This document shows positions 21,956 through 33,167 of a stretch of 64,000 nucleotides of DNA, piece by piece. Numbering within the stretch: the first letter of the stretch is position 1; each line of letters opens with the position of its first letter. The notes under the pieces are model-generated. The model did no database searches. It worked only from the letters and a program-made list of their open reading frames with translations, and had not been told where the DNA came from. This DNA comes from Zarea fungicola (taxonomy: Eukaryota; Ascomycota; Sordariomycetes; Hypocreales; Cordycipitaceae), in NCBI GenBank assembly GCA_900169235.1, contig FWCC01000322.1:1-64000 (forward strand), written 5' to 3'. A program made the position numbers and the translations under genes.

Positions 21956-22171
21956 TTCCCGTCCTTCCGGAGAGATACGATTTACAGATAATTGGTCACA
22001 CCTACATGCGCCTTTTCCTCCAATTATCCGTGATTTATGCGCAGAAGAGACTTTCAATCAGCCCATCAATCCAAAGCTCTTGCCTCCTCTTAATCCTTTC
22101 CCTGTCGCTCTGAGGACAAGCAACTCGGAACACAGGTACCGGCTATTGCACTACAATTCCATCTTCACGCC

Positions 22172-22525
22172 ATGGGCCTTTCTATAGGAAACACACTTGC
22201 CGTCATCGGTACAATTTTCACCATTTTAGCTGCTATTATTACCTTTTTTGTCTGTTGCCGGCCTGTTGCCACTGCTCCTGCTGTCATCTGGGTCTGGCCC
22301 GCGTCTATCCTGAAGTGGACGGCCGGCTGTAACGCTGGGTCGCACACAAGCAACGGTGCGTAATGGAAAGCTCGATCAACCAATAGGAGAGAATACGGGA
22401 CATAAATTGATTGCTGATTCTGTAAAGATGACATTGAGCTCGGTCTTGGCCAGCGGGACCAATCGTCCACGCCGAGTCTTACAATGGCTAACCGCGTCGA
22501 CCCCAATCCGCCGCTAGCCGCCTGA
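22172..22525 (+). CDS. Small membrane protein family, copy I (93 aa, two exons, shortened tail)
   Basis: Exons 22172-22355 and 22428-22525, intron GTGCGT...GTAAAG (72 nt), phase 1. Exon 1 has exactly the same length as copy H (184 nt) and shares GTIFTIL in the membrane helix (residues 11-30). Exon 2 begins DDIELGL and then ends early. Copy H reads PPPWAIW where copy I reads PLAA-stop-AI, so a Trp codon of H aligns with TGA in I. Beyond the stop, sequence similar to the H tail (CAGTCTAAA..GGAGCTTGGAAG versus CAATCTAAACGTCGAGCTTGGAAG) continues to about 22590. The protein has therefore lost the H-type C-terminus. It could still work as a short form, or be decaying. Confidence 0.65.
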
Positions 22526-25286
22526 GCAATTCGCCCTCCTGCTTCAAGTCAATCTAAACGTCGAGCTTGGAAGAAGCCAATGTCAATGCCTTGTCTCCTT
22601 AAGGCTTTCACTCCGATATTTCAACTTTTGTTAGTTAGTTCTAGATAAAGCAGAAATCTTTCAAAATAAATCTCTCCCTCCCCATTGGACAACCCCCGGA
22701 GGGAGATATGTCATCAGGGAACGCTCCCTACAGTGAGAGCTATGATTGCAAACCCGTTGGCCTTGTTCCGCTGCGTTTTATATTATAACTCTCCAACTAC
22801 AGACGATGCCTTGATGCGAGTAATGAGTAACCTCTATCCAAAGTTGCAATAACTCCGTTTTCTTATTGAATTTCAATTTTAATTTTTCGACAGCCGACTA
22901 CTTCTCATGCTTGCTTTGGCTTCCAAAGAATTGATCTTGATGCCCCCCAATAGAAGGAACGCAGCAAAGATTGAAGCGAAAGGAAGTCAGAATGTTTGTG
23001 AGAGAGCCTTTGTGCACGGTATTTGTTGGACAGTCACAATCCATAGTCGTAGAGTGCGAGCACTGCTGCAGCAAAACGAGGATCTTCATTAATTGCTTCG
23101 CTCCTTGCCTGCTTAGCAAGAGATTGTTAAAGACTTCGACTAACTAGTTACAGCCGCTGAGCATGTGCACCTGCCTGCCCACATGGCCAGGACAGAGTAC
23201 TGCGCAGCTACTACCCACTATACATGTCAGTTAGTGGAAACGAGAGTTGGACCTACAGCGGGTGTGCGAATACGTGTCCATGCGCAAAGAGGGCCACCAT
23301 GCACTGCGCAACGCGGCGCTGGTGTGTGTTTTTTTCTTTTTCCTTCTTTCCTCTTTCCTGTTCCGACTCTCTGGCACGACGGAGCGCACTGGGCAGCTAA
23401 ACCCGTGGAGTTGTCCTGGCATCAAGCCCCGTCAAGCTGCGCTGGCATGCATTGCGCGCGCCGGCTGTATAAAGTGGAAAAACTAGACCCCAAAAAATCT
23501 GGTTAAGCAGGACACTGTTGAGTTGTGCGGTCCAATAGCAATGGAACCTACACGATAACTAATCTATTCTAAGGAGCCAGCTGGGTAGCGCTACGCTAAA
23601 TTCAGCATGGCTCGCGCCATCCTGCTGCAAGACATCCGGTTTATGACAACCAGAACCAGGGGAAATGGAGTAGTGGATTCCTGGCGTTGATCTCGAACCT
23701 CGACTTGTGCGATAAGTGGGTTCCTCGACAAGCTCCCGCGTGTGAGTTTCATTATAAGACCATCGTATTTGTATTTATTTGACTTCCAGCTTCCACACTC
23801 ACTCCACCCCGTCAAAAAATCATGTAATTTCCACCAGGAGTCAAGAAGCTGACAGCAAGGCACTCATTAAGCTTGAGGATCCTGCAATTGCACCCGTGGC
23901 CTTGCTCACTGGTGAGTGAGTCAGATTGAACCCTAAGCAATTCGTCCCAGCAAAAGTGATCAACCACGTTCAGGCGTATAGTTGACAGCGAAGGAACGCT
24001 CTGAAGCGCTCACCCCTTCGTAAAATCTGTTCTATCAAGTACAATGATTCGCCACTGCAACTGGCATCCATGAATCAACTGCCCGCTGAGCGTATACGTT
24101 TAACAGATTCGGTGTGTCAAGAAACACTATCGGGAGAGCCGGTGCTCGTCCCAGTCCCGTCTATCTGTGTAATCCTTGAGTAACCCTCTGGAATATTCGG
24201 CTATCTGGTGCCAGATCAACTGTTTGGTGACAGATTAAAATGGTAAATCTGATACTATGCCTGGACAGCCAACGTATCTCACATGAAACTCAGGGCCGAC
24301 AGCAACTATCCGACAGCAATGTGAGCCCCTGTGAAAATAAATGAGCAACAAGCAAGATGGCGTCACACACGACCTCGCTGTGTGATCACACATTAGCTGC
24401 AAAACGACAAGAAATACAGGAGAGTTTGATTTTAAATTAAGGGCGTAGAGCTGGTCGACCTCCTCCGCAGCCTCACGCAGCCTCGCGCCTGTAATCTATG
24501 ACCGGATCCACTGGGCATCCTCGAGGGGGTGCGTTTATTCTGCCTCCACTAGATTGCAGGATAGACCAAAAACACCACCTAAAGAGACGAGACATTTTCA
24601 AACGATGTGTGCAGCAAATATCGCAAGGGCGTGCTGCAATTTATTATCCGCTGCACCATTGACACAGGCGTTTCTCAGAAATAATTCCAATTGTCGCACC
24701 TTTTACGAGCAAGTCACCATTGCGCATTATTCAGAGCCTCTCCCAAACCACCATGATCCACCGCCGCCTTAACTTCATTGAGAGCGTATGGCACTTGGTG
24801 ATCTTAAAGCCATCGCGTTGTTAGCGTGTGTCATTAAGACTCGTAAGGCCCTATGACTAAAGAGTACCCTTGACTAAAAGTAGTACCGTGTTGTGATATA
24901 TACAGTACAGGGTAAAGCACTCGCTCACCAACGTGGAGGCACTTACTTTGTGCGGAGAAAACTTGATAAGTATAAGCCTGGGAGGATACCTAACGACGCG
25001 TATAGCTTCGTTTTTAAAAGTAGTATTAAGATATTTAATCCGTCTCTGGCTGAGAAATAAACAGCGCTGGCGTCCCTTTCAAGGCGAAAACTCAATACTA
25101 ATAAGCCAGGCACTCCCGTCTCGTCGAGGAGTAATACAAAGAAAAAAGTGCCGACTAGGAGAATGCCGTTTCGGACATCTTGGCCTCCATGATTCTCCAC
25201 CAATATACTTCTCAAAAGGAAAGTCTCTCCATATCGAGCCTCAGAGACTTTTGTTACTTTCTTCATCATAATATCGCACATCTGTC
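22526..25286. other. 2.8-kb gene-poor stretch with a decayed proline-rich relic
   Basis: Apart from the tail relic of copy I and the relic at 24690-24780, no supported gene is seen. Confidence 0.4.
24690..24780 (+). pseudogene. Decayed relative of the proline/histidine-rich gene at 17353
   Basis: ACCATTGCGCATTATTCAGA...CCACCATGATCCACCGCCGCC...CATTGAG aligns with ACCATTGTGCACCATCCAGA...CATCATGATCCAGCACCGCC...CATTGAG near the end of the 17353 gene. Only the C-terminal part is recognisable; the helix and N-terminal repeats are missing. The in-frame reading HYSEPLPNHHDPPPP resembles HHPEPPSHHHDPAPP. The match is short and low in complexity, so the call is tentative. Confidence 0.4.
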
Positions 25287-26081
25287 TTGTGCCGCAGCCA
25301 TGGAACGCAGCAACGTGATTTCAGGCCGAGCTCAAAAGCGTCGCAGAAACCAGACTGCTTTGCACGAGGAAAACTTCCAGAGTATCTTGGAGAAATTGCG
25401 GAACGTCTGAGAGAGCAGGAAAAAATTGAAGAGGAAGAAAAGGAGAGACGGAGGGCCAGTATACTTAATTTTAGGGAGGAAACCAGAATATGGCAGACGC
25501 AATACGAAGGCGAAAGCGTTCGTCGCAAAGCGCTTTCCCCAGCCGAGCGGCTCCGCGAAGATGGCCAAGAACTACAGCAACAACTCGAGACCGACGGCGA
25601 AATCTTTGCTGCCCTCGAGCAATCTGCCTCCGAACGGGCCAAATGTCGCGCCGAAGACGACTGTCTTGGCCGGCAAATAAACCACTACCACCGGATTGGT
25701 ATAACTGACGAATACCGCATTTGTTTGCACGGCGTGCAAAAGAGAGATTGGTCAGGCCGCAGAAAGAGCTACTATCATGTCCGATGCTTTAGTCACATGG
25801 TTGACTTGTATGATCTCATGCCCCATATGTTCAAGCTAGATGGCGCAATAGAGCGATGGCAGCTCATGGTGCAGAAATGGTATCAACACAAGGGACATGT
25901 CGATCCGGTCAAAATTACAGCGCACATTGCCGAACTGCAAGCATATTTTTCGACCCTGGCGGAAAAGTATGCCAAGGTGTCGGACTGGGAACGGGCACAT
26001 ATGCAATGTTGTATCAACGGGGCTAAAGGAGAGTGCGAGTGTCCCGAGAGGCCGACACGCCCTCTGAAACCAACGCTATAG
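25287..26081 (+). CDS. Coiled-coil protein with possible C..C..HxxC zinc site; 5' end unresolved
   Basis: An open frame of 264 codons with no in-frame ATG before its last third; a stop lies just upstream at 25269. The nearest good ATG (25300) opens a different frame (MERSNVISGRAQKRRRNQTA...) that stops after about 36 codons, so a frameshift or an unseen splice must join them. The frame has a charged coiled coil (residues 35-60, EKIEEEEKERRR), then C120, C126, H164 and C167 in KCRAEDDC...YYHVRCF, which resembles a degenerate PARP-type zinc finger seen in fungal proteins of unknown role. A Trp/Cys-rich C-terminus follows. A nucleic-acid-binding role is inference. It may be a damaged gene. Confidence 0.5.
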   Translation: MCRSHGTQQRDFRPSSKASQKPDCFARGKLPEYLGEIAERLREQEKIEEEEKERRRASILNFREETRIWQTQYEGESVRRKALSPAERLREDGQELQQQLETDGEIFAALEQSASERAKCRAEDDCLGRQINHYHRIGITDEYRICLHGVQKRDWSGRRKSYYHVRCFSHMVDLYDLMPHMFKLDGAIERWQLMVQKWYQHKGHVDPVKITAHIAELQAYFSTLAEKYAKVSDWERAHMQCCINGAKGECECPERPTRPLKPTL

Positions 26082-26914
26082 AGTGGTGCCGCCGTAGGAA
26101 AGGATATTTATAATCTCGAGGATGTTTTGAAAACCCTAGCTGTCGGTTTGGAGTCCCGTACTTGGACCGCGGGTGGTGATTTCCAGGATTGTGTAGTGAT
26201 CCCGTACTCAGTTGCACAAGCCTTTGCATCCGCTCAACGTTGATGATTCTTTTCTCAATCCGGATTGAATTCAGAGTAGATACACAAGGCCAGTTTTTCG
26301 GGTTTATCCATGTATCCCTTGACGGTGTCAGAATGGTTGAAGTATGCCTCGTATGTATTCTTCCTCTCCTGTCTGTTTTGGCGATGTTGGTGAGAACACC
26401 ACCACCTGCTTGAGCTGTATGTATTTGCAGAGTTTGTGCAGACCATAGTCTCGAGCAAAGTTTTTTTGCCCGAGAATAACATTATGAGCGTTTGTCAATA
26501 TTTGTATAGAGTGTTTTAAAAGTACAACTACGTTTTGACAAGCGACAATGAGTGCTTCTCTCGATCCAAGTCCATGATTGTTACATGTGAAAGTGTTGCT
26601 GTGCTGTCGCAGGAACATGTCAAGCACGTCGATGGTAATATGGTATTTGCATTCAGTAAGTAAAGCTAATCAAGGAACAAAGAAACAAAGTCATTTGTTG
26701 GCACTAGAGCTAAAATAATGATTCAATAATTTCCCCTGAATTCGAATAGTTGATGTTGATCGTGTCAACAGTCTCAGAGTCCTTCCCTGTTACGCAGCAA
26801 TGACGACTCGCAGCCTTTGTACATGAGAGCAAAACACATTTCCATAGCCAGCTAATAAACATTAATCGCAGTTTGAAGAATCCGTCAAAGTATCACCGTC
26901 AAGACTCACACCTG
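26082..26914. other. 0.8-kb intergenic stretch, no gene seen
   Basis: Short frames without domains. Confidence 0.4.
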
Positions 26915-27882
26915 CTACGTGTAAAGCACTGCCGCGAAAAAAAAGCACTCCGCGGCAGTGCTCTGCGCAATCGCGTGCGCCGCAATTGTCCGACGGGCTG
27001 GTGTCTCCAAGCACGCCGCCAGCATCAGCGCCGCGTATACAAAGCTCATCGACGGCTTGTGTTCGCCGCGCTCCGCCCGCAGCTTGAGCGCCGGATCAAC
27101 AATGAGCGGCAGCTGCGGTTGCTGCTCCGTCATGTGCTTCTCGTCATGGCCTTGCATCAGGTAGATCACGCCGCGGAGCAGCCGACGTCGGAGGTCACTG
27201 CACAGCCGCTGCGAAGCTGTGCCGGAACAGACCTGGCAGGTGCAGGTGAAGCGCAGGAGTTTGCTGCGTTCACGCATGGTCATGGTGTTTAAACGGTTGC
27301 TGTGGTAGGAGATGACGATTTCGTCGCCGGTGTCAATGCTTCGAGTGGCGACAATGCTAGCCCCGGGGACGAGGGCATCGTGCTGGCCTGTGGGGGTTGA
27401 CCAGCCTATGCAGTTGGGCACGCAAGAGTGGTTTAAGCGCGCGTACAAGGCGTAACAGCCATCTGATGGCGACGACGGTGGTCTGTAGGGGTCGTTTCTG
27501 ATCCAGTTTGCGACATGGATGAGCCTGAGCGAGGAGGGGTTTAGCATGTCCTCACCAGGAGGGAGGAGAAGCTTGGCTTGGTCCTTTTCCGCGCTGGTCA
27601 TTCCAAGCAAGACGTTTGCATAGTCTTCATAGCCTGCATAGCCTGCAGAAAAGATCTTGGAGTTGCTGTTGGGGACGACGAAGAGTGGTTTCTCAGTGAG
27701 TATCATGGTGCCGGCCTCGATGCGACGTGTGGCAAATGCACCCTAGCCTTTGCCAGGCGATGGCCTCAGCTCAAAAGAAGCATCATCGGGTATCTTAAGG
27801 TCCTGATATCCTGATATCTTTTAGCCGGATATCGAAAAGGAAACTGGAGGAGAGTGGTAATCTTACGGTGTCTCTTTGCCAT
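26915..27882 (-). pseudogene. SET-domain protein gene with in-frame stop codon
   Basis: Minus-strand exon 1 27882-27867 (MAKRH), intron GTAAGA...GGCTAAAAGATATCAG, exon 2 27810-26915. The protein would have 303 residues: YQDLKIPDDASFELRPSPGKG, a stop, GAFATRRIEAGTMILTEKPL, then the SET core with RLNHSCVPNC, GDEIVISY and the post-SET-like CTCQVCSG. The TAG at 27745-27743 (codon 28) falls where SET proteins of this type have GKGxG, commonly Trp; TGG to TAG is one G-to-A change. Translation could restart at the Met of codon 41, but that loses the cofactor-binding GKGxG start. The family uses S-adenosylmethionine to methylate lysines or serves as a SET/MYND-type regulator. Whether the gene is dead or a read error is unknown. 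Confidence 0.7.
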
Positions 27883-30198
27883 GATGATTTGGCACCGGCG
27901 AAAGCTGAATGTAGTACCGTGGGCGTTTCCTTGGAAGTCTTTGATATGTTGCATGAGCGAAGAAAGGCATCCAGATATTGAGAGCGGCAGCATCTTATAG
28001 AAAATTCACTCCGGGCTCGGAAGCAGTGACCACAAGGTTTACCAGCGCCCGCATGCTCTTCACTTTCAATTCAGACTCACTTCACACTGACTTGGCACAT
28101 CCTTCACACTTGACACTTGCCAACTCCATCTGTAGCTTTCATGTCTCTGAAATAATACAAAGACTGCATTTGAATTCGGTAGACTTTTACCTGTCTTGAA
28201 CATTTTTAAAGGTCGTTTTGCACAGAAAGTGTCGGAATCTCTGCCAGCAGGTGCCAACGTTGCTGCAGGGAAACTGGTCTTGGAGGCTGCAGCGTGTGGG
28301 TTTAGTTTATTGACGGCTGCGCAATAGGAATTGAATTAATAGTATAATTTCAAACGGTAGAAAATTTTGGCCCATCCCGTAATACCTTCCATTCTTTCCC
28401 ATCACGGACCATGGTGATTTGCCACCATGACGGAGGGAGACTTGCCGATATGCAGCTACCCTAGAAAGAAAGTCCAAGATTTGGGATCCTTCACAACACA
28501 ATCAGCACTGTTCCAGTTTGAAAATGTAATTCAATCTGGTGGTTTATTAGGCTATGTATAAATAGAGTAGGCTTTTTATTAACGGACGTTTCAAGTTTTG
28601 CATGTAAATGGTGGTACACTCCAACTACAATCCTGACAACAATTTTGTTGGCACTTTTCCTGTGGGTGAAAAGAAAAAAGAAAAAAGAAAGAAGAGAACA
28701 AATGGCAAGAATTACTTGTCAAGATAATTTCTTTTTCAAACTGAATCCCCGCCGATACTACATTTGCTGCTTTATTTCTGCTGCATAATGTTTATGTCGC
28801 TTCCTGGCGAGGAAACGCGCCGAATGGAGCTAGTGATTGGCGAACGAAAGTGGTGGGCAGCCAAGATGGTGAGGTAATGGCCGCCTACCGCCGTCACATT
28901 GGATATGCATGCAAGAGCAGGATTCCATCTTTAATTATCTCGACTAGACAAGAGGCTTTCAAACATGTTTATCGGCATTCGGAGGCGCCAAGCTTTTCCT
29001 GCCTAAGCCGCCCCAGCCTTCTCTTGCGACTTTGCGCAAACCTTGGTCGCAACGTCCCGCCGCCGCACTGGCGCTTTTCACGGAGATAAATGTATGAACA
29101 GCATCAGATGCCCATCAGCTCGATTGCCGAATTAAGCATACATTCATCATATTGACTACTGCGTGAAAATCCAGTGCCCTCACAACTAGACGTGTGTGGG
29201 TGGGACAGCGACAGGGATTGTCAAGACTGTCCAAAGTTAAATCCAGGCACGCTAGTTTTTGCAAAATCTCACTGGCTGTGCAGTGCTCGCCTACCTTGCA
29301 TCCCCACGTCTTATTAACATCTGTTGGGGACGGAATACTCCAGTTTTGTTCGTGTCAAGGTCTGTGAGATGTGGGCACATGCATGATTAGTGAGAATTCC
29401 CCAGTGCAGGCGATTTTCGGCTACGAGTCCGCAAAAGAAGTTGAGCGGCCTATCTGCTAAAATCAGCCCTAAAACTGACATTGTGGCTTAAACTATCATG
29501 TGGATACACCCCCATGCTCAGGCACAACAAGTCTTGGATGCATCTCGACTAAGCGTGCAGCCTTGTCATGGTTCTTTAGCTGTTGCCGATTTCTCCCGTC
29601 TCATTTTTGTTGCCAAACAATTGAGGATTGGTCATGTCCTCCTATAGCTGTACAGAAACTTGACAATCCCATAATTCTGAAACGACATTCACCACTCAGC
29701 AGTCTGGCGAGACGAGACGCCTCGCCAAGCTGGACGGCATTCGGCACATGGGTACCGAATGAGATGTGGTGCCATTTTCTACCAGCAAACTTCAACCTAG
29801 TTAGCCTTGAAAGCGGATACCGGTAGTGAGTGAATGACCAGTAGTATGTAATAGGCCGGGTGGCTTGCGCCTCAACATGCATGGATAACGCGGCACGGAC
29901 ACGGTTGTTACGTGGCCCTCTCCACCCCTTGTCCCTCCCCCAAAGGAAATGACTCTCTTTCTCAGTCAACCCCCTAAAAAATTGGAAAAAGGGCTGAGCG
30001 AAATAAAGGGATACATAATACGCCTGTGAACCGCTTTCCCTTTGCGTTCTCCTTTCCTTCCGAGGGAAAATACTGCATCCATCATTCTGATTACGAAAGA
30101 TAAAAGAAAACTAGCCCCTTTTCTTCTTCCAGATTTGGTACTTTTCTTCATCCTTCACCCGATTGCCGATCGAGTGCCGCGCGCTCTGCTTGACGAGG
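27883..30198. other. 2.3-kb intergenic stretch, no gene seen
   Basis: No supported gene; short frames only. It is the transition from accessory to core sequence. Confidence 0.4.
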
Positions 30199-30381
30199 AT
30201 GTTCCGCCTAGCCGTGACTACCGCTGGAGTAATTGCTTTGTTAACCGGCATGTACCTGACCATGTTGCTGCTGTCGCCGGCTCTTGTACGGCCGTGGTAC
30301 GTTTTTACACACTTTGATTATTCGCTTCACGATTATTTTGCTAACAATATACCTAGGGAGGTGGCTACCAAGGTGCCTTAA
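30199..30381 (+). CDS. Possible 40-aa membrane microprotein with canonical intron
   Basis: Exon 1 30199-30296, intron 30297-30356 (GTACGT...TTGCTAAC...CCTAG, 60 nt), exon 2 30357-30381. The intron is textbook, with donor, branch and acceptor all strong, which is why a gene is proposed. From the ATG the product is about 40 residues: MFRLAVTTAGVIALLTGMYL, then a second hydrophobic half, and a short end WEVATKVP. It would be one membrane helix. The alternative frame across the same splice (ending GGGYQGALMSATPVK) has no ATG. The transcript could also be non-coding, or an extra exon could exist. It lies 211 bp beyond the 3' end of the OPT gene, on the other strand. Confidence 0.35.
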   Translation: MFRLAVTTAGVIALLTGMYLTMLLLSPALVRPWYVFTHFDYSLHDYFANNIPREVATKVP

Positions 30382-30591
30382 TGTCTGCCACGCCAGTCAA
30401 GTGAGGCCGCCAGTCCAGGAAAGGGGCAAAGATTCCCAACAATGAAAAACAAACAACAAATAGCGCGCGTGTGCTTGTCAAAAAATTTCGCTCATTTTTT
30501 TTTATTCCTAGCGAGTTTTTCCTTATTTTATACTGCTTTTTTGGGCAGATATTTTTTTTAATCATGCATCACCCAAGAGGAAACGGCGCAT

Positions 30592-33167
30592 TCAGGAACT
30601 CTTGTAACAATAGTCGATATGACCAGTGGCAGTATTGCCCCAATAATTTGCTAAAAAAAAAGGCGCAAACCAGTCAGATACCAGAACAAACAAATCGCAT
30701 GCAAGGCAGGGCAGGGGAGGAGAGTGGAGGGGAAAAGGAATTGAACTTCCTTCATCACTACAGATAGAGAATCAAAATTTCACAACTTACGAAACGGAAT
30801 CGCAGCCTTTGCAGCACCCAGCACCGCAAAGGACAAGATAAACACCATGACCGATGTGCCACCATCCAGCGCCGCCGACACCAAGTAATTATACTTGACA
30901 AACGCGTTTGGATACCGCCGGCGCGCGAACCACTGCGACGCGAAGCCAACCGCGAAAAATGTCATGATGGACGCGTTGATGCCAATGTTGAGGTAGCACA
31001 TGTAGAACAGCATCACGGGCGTGTTGACATGATGCAAACCCCACGCGGGCCTCTTTCGATGCAGCCACCAGAACGGGACGGGCGCCAGGAACCCCAGGAG
31101 CGTCACCAGCGGCACCCACTGGTACTTGCCGCCGACGGAGAAGAGCTCGTGCGGGAGCCCGCCAAAGGTGACGGCCTGGGCGTTGAACTGCTGCGCGTTG
31201 GCGCCGGACCAGATGTTGGTGCCCTGCACGCTGCGCAGGATGGCCGCCTGGTTGGTGATGATGCGGTCGGCCATGAGGTAGTTGAGGAGCGCCCCCACGA
31301 CGGTTCCCAGCATCTGCGCGGCGAAGGTGGTGCGCGGGGCCAGGTGGCCGTACTGCGCGAGCTTGAGGTCCTTGGCCAGCAGCGTCCCCTGCAGCAGCGC
31401 GTTGTAGCCGTACAGGGAAAAGTACATGTTGGCGATGGGGAAGCGCGGGCGCATGTAGCCCCCAATCATCTGGATGATGGACTGGATGGTAAAGGGCACG
31501 CCCGTGATGCCTTGCATGGCGCCCAGCACGAGGAGCAGCGCGTACCCGACGAGGCAGGCGACGAGGAACCCCCACCACGGCAGCGTGCTCTCGGCCTGGT
31601 AGAGCACGACGAGGGCGACGGCGGCGGAGAGGACGAGCACGACGAGGTACCACCAGTTGGGGCACTCTGCGTAGTTTTGCATCAACAAATAGTGCGGATC
31701 GTAGTGTGCTTCCGAGCGATTGTGCTGTGCCGAGGACGTCGGGGATCGGTTCGTGCGAGGACGACGACTGGGTCGCAGGGACGCGAGGCCATCCATGATG
31801 CGACGTGGGCGGAGAAACGCAAATGCGGCCTTGAGCTCAGAGGGATACCACAGAACTAGATGTGTTATAGCGGCAGCGATGCACATGTTGGTGAGCAACA
31901 CATTCAGCACATTGGTCGCGGCAAAGTTGGGCAGGCCCAGCTCATCCACCGCCGTCATGTTGATCCTGCCACCCGGCCCCATGGCTGCCGTCTGGTTCCA
32001 CTGCACCGAGTTCCCGGCCGTCGACGTGTTCGAGAAGATGGTCTGCGACAGGAACGGAAAATTCTGTGCATTCCACAGATTACTATAGTACACACCAGTA
32101 AACAGCGCAATGCACGCCGCGACGCCGATGCCCTGGCTGATGAGACTCCCGACGGGAAAGTACAGCGGCGACAGCCCACCGGAAATGTACTGCCAGTCGA
32201 GGGAGATGGAAAACAGGCCCAGGCCCTCGTTGCCCTCGGCGCCGCCAAAAATGTTGGTAAACGCCGGGCTAGTCCGGTTGGCGAGGCAAAAGACGCTCAC
32301 GCCCGTGAGCAGCGGGCATATCCACTGCGGGACAATCTCCCAGAAGAAGACGCCCAGGAACACGGCCAGAAAGACGCGCAGCGGCTTGCGGTTGCTCGGC
32401 GCGCGCGAGTGCAGGCGCTCCAGCATGGCGTTGATGGGCAGGTTGGACGGCCACAGCATGGCGGCCGGGTACACCATGGTGCGCCGCATGAGGCCCGTCA
32501 TGCCGTAGCCCAGGCACTGCGAGGACATGAGCATGAAGACGACGAGCGCGCCGGACAGGCGTCGGTCGTAGTAGAGGCGCTCCGCCGTGAGGACCTCGAG
32601 GCCGAGGGCCGATGTGCTGGCGGCGTTGGCCATGATGGTGATGGCGAGGTGCTCCTTGATGTTGAAGGGCCCTGGGTTGAAGAAGCGGCTGATGGGACCG
32701 CGGCCGCGGGGGAGGAGCCGGGACATGGACTCGCCAAGCAGGAAAGCCATGACGGCGATGAAGACGGCGGGGATGGTGACGGTCTGCGGCTTGAAGTAGT
32801 AGATCCCAGACAGGACGCCACCAAAGGCGGAGAGTCCGAGGCCAAGGGGAGTGTCAACTTTGATTTCACCTTGTTCCTAGCAGTAATACGAATTTTTAAT
32901 AAATGAAATGGACCTACCGATGAGCATGGAGCGAAACGTGATGGCGGGCAGGGACGGGTCATCTTGGAGATGAATGGTATGGGTGAGGACGTCGAAAGTG
33001 GTGGCTGGCTTGGAGAGCTCAGGCTCGTCGTCGAGCTCATCTCCAGTGTCTAGTCTCTCTACATGAGCTGGCTCAATGGTCTCTTTCTTGTCATTACTGC
33101 TATTGCGTCGCTCGACAGCTACTTGTGCTGGTGCTGGCGTCACGGCATCAGGTTCTTGTGTCGCCAT
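30592..33167 (-). CDS. OPT-family oligopeptide transporter (795 aa, three exons)
   Basis: Minus-strand exons 33167-32918, 32869-30791 and 30650-30592. Intron 1 is GTAGGT...AACAAG, the only acceptor that keeps frame. Intron 2 is GTAAGT...TTTTTTTTTAG (140 nt). Exon 3 adds PNYWGNTATGHIDYC..., which completes the usual C-terminus after AAIPF. The N-terminus is acidic and cytosolic; many membrane helices follow. NPGPFNIKEH at residues 148-157 is the OPT signature, and YYFKPQ, GYGMTG and FMLMSSQCLGYG are also typical. The family imports tetra- and pentapeptides or related compounds with protons across the plasma membrane. The substrate of this member is unknown. It is divergent from RMI1. Confidence 0.92.

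Larger units (their letters stand above)
17824..22171. other. 4.3-kb gene-poor stretch
   Basis: No supported gene on either strand. It contains the minisatellite with an N gap (19995-20236), a poly-A run near 19391, and the promoter region of copy I. Short open frames have no domains or splice signals. Confidence 0.45.

Noticed and set aside
31029..32906. Long plus-strand open frames opposite the OPT gene
   Set aside because: They are antisense shadows of a GC-rich, strongly coding sequence; the OPT frame has clear family motifs and introns.
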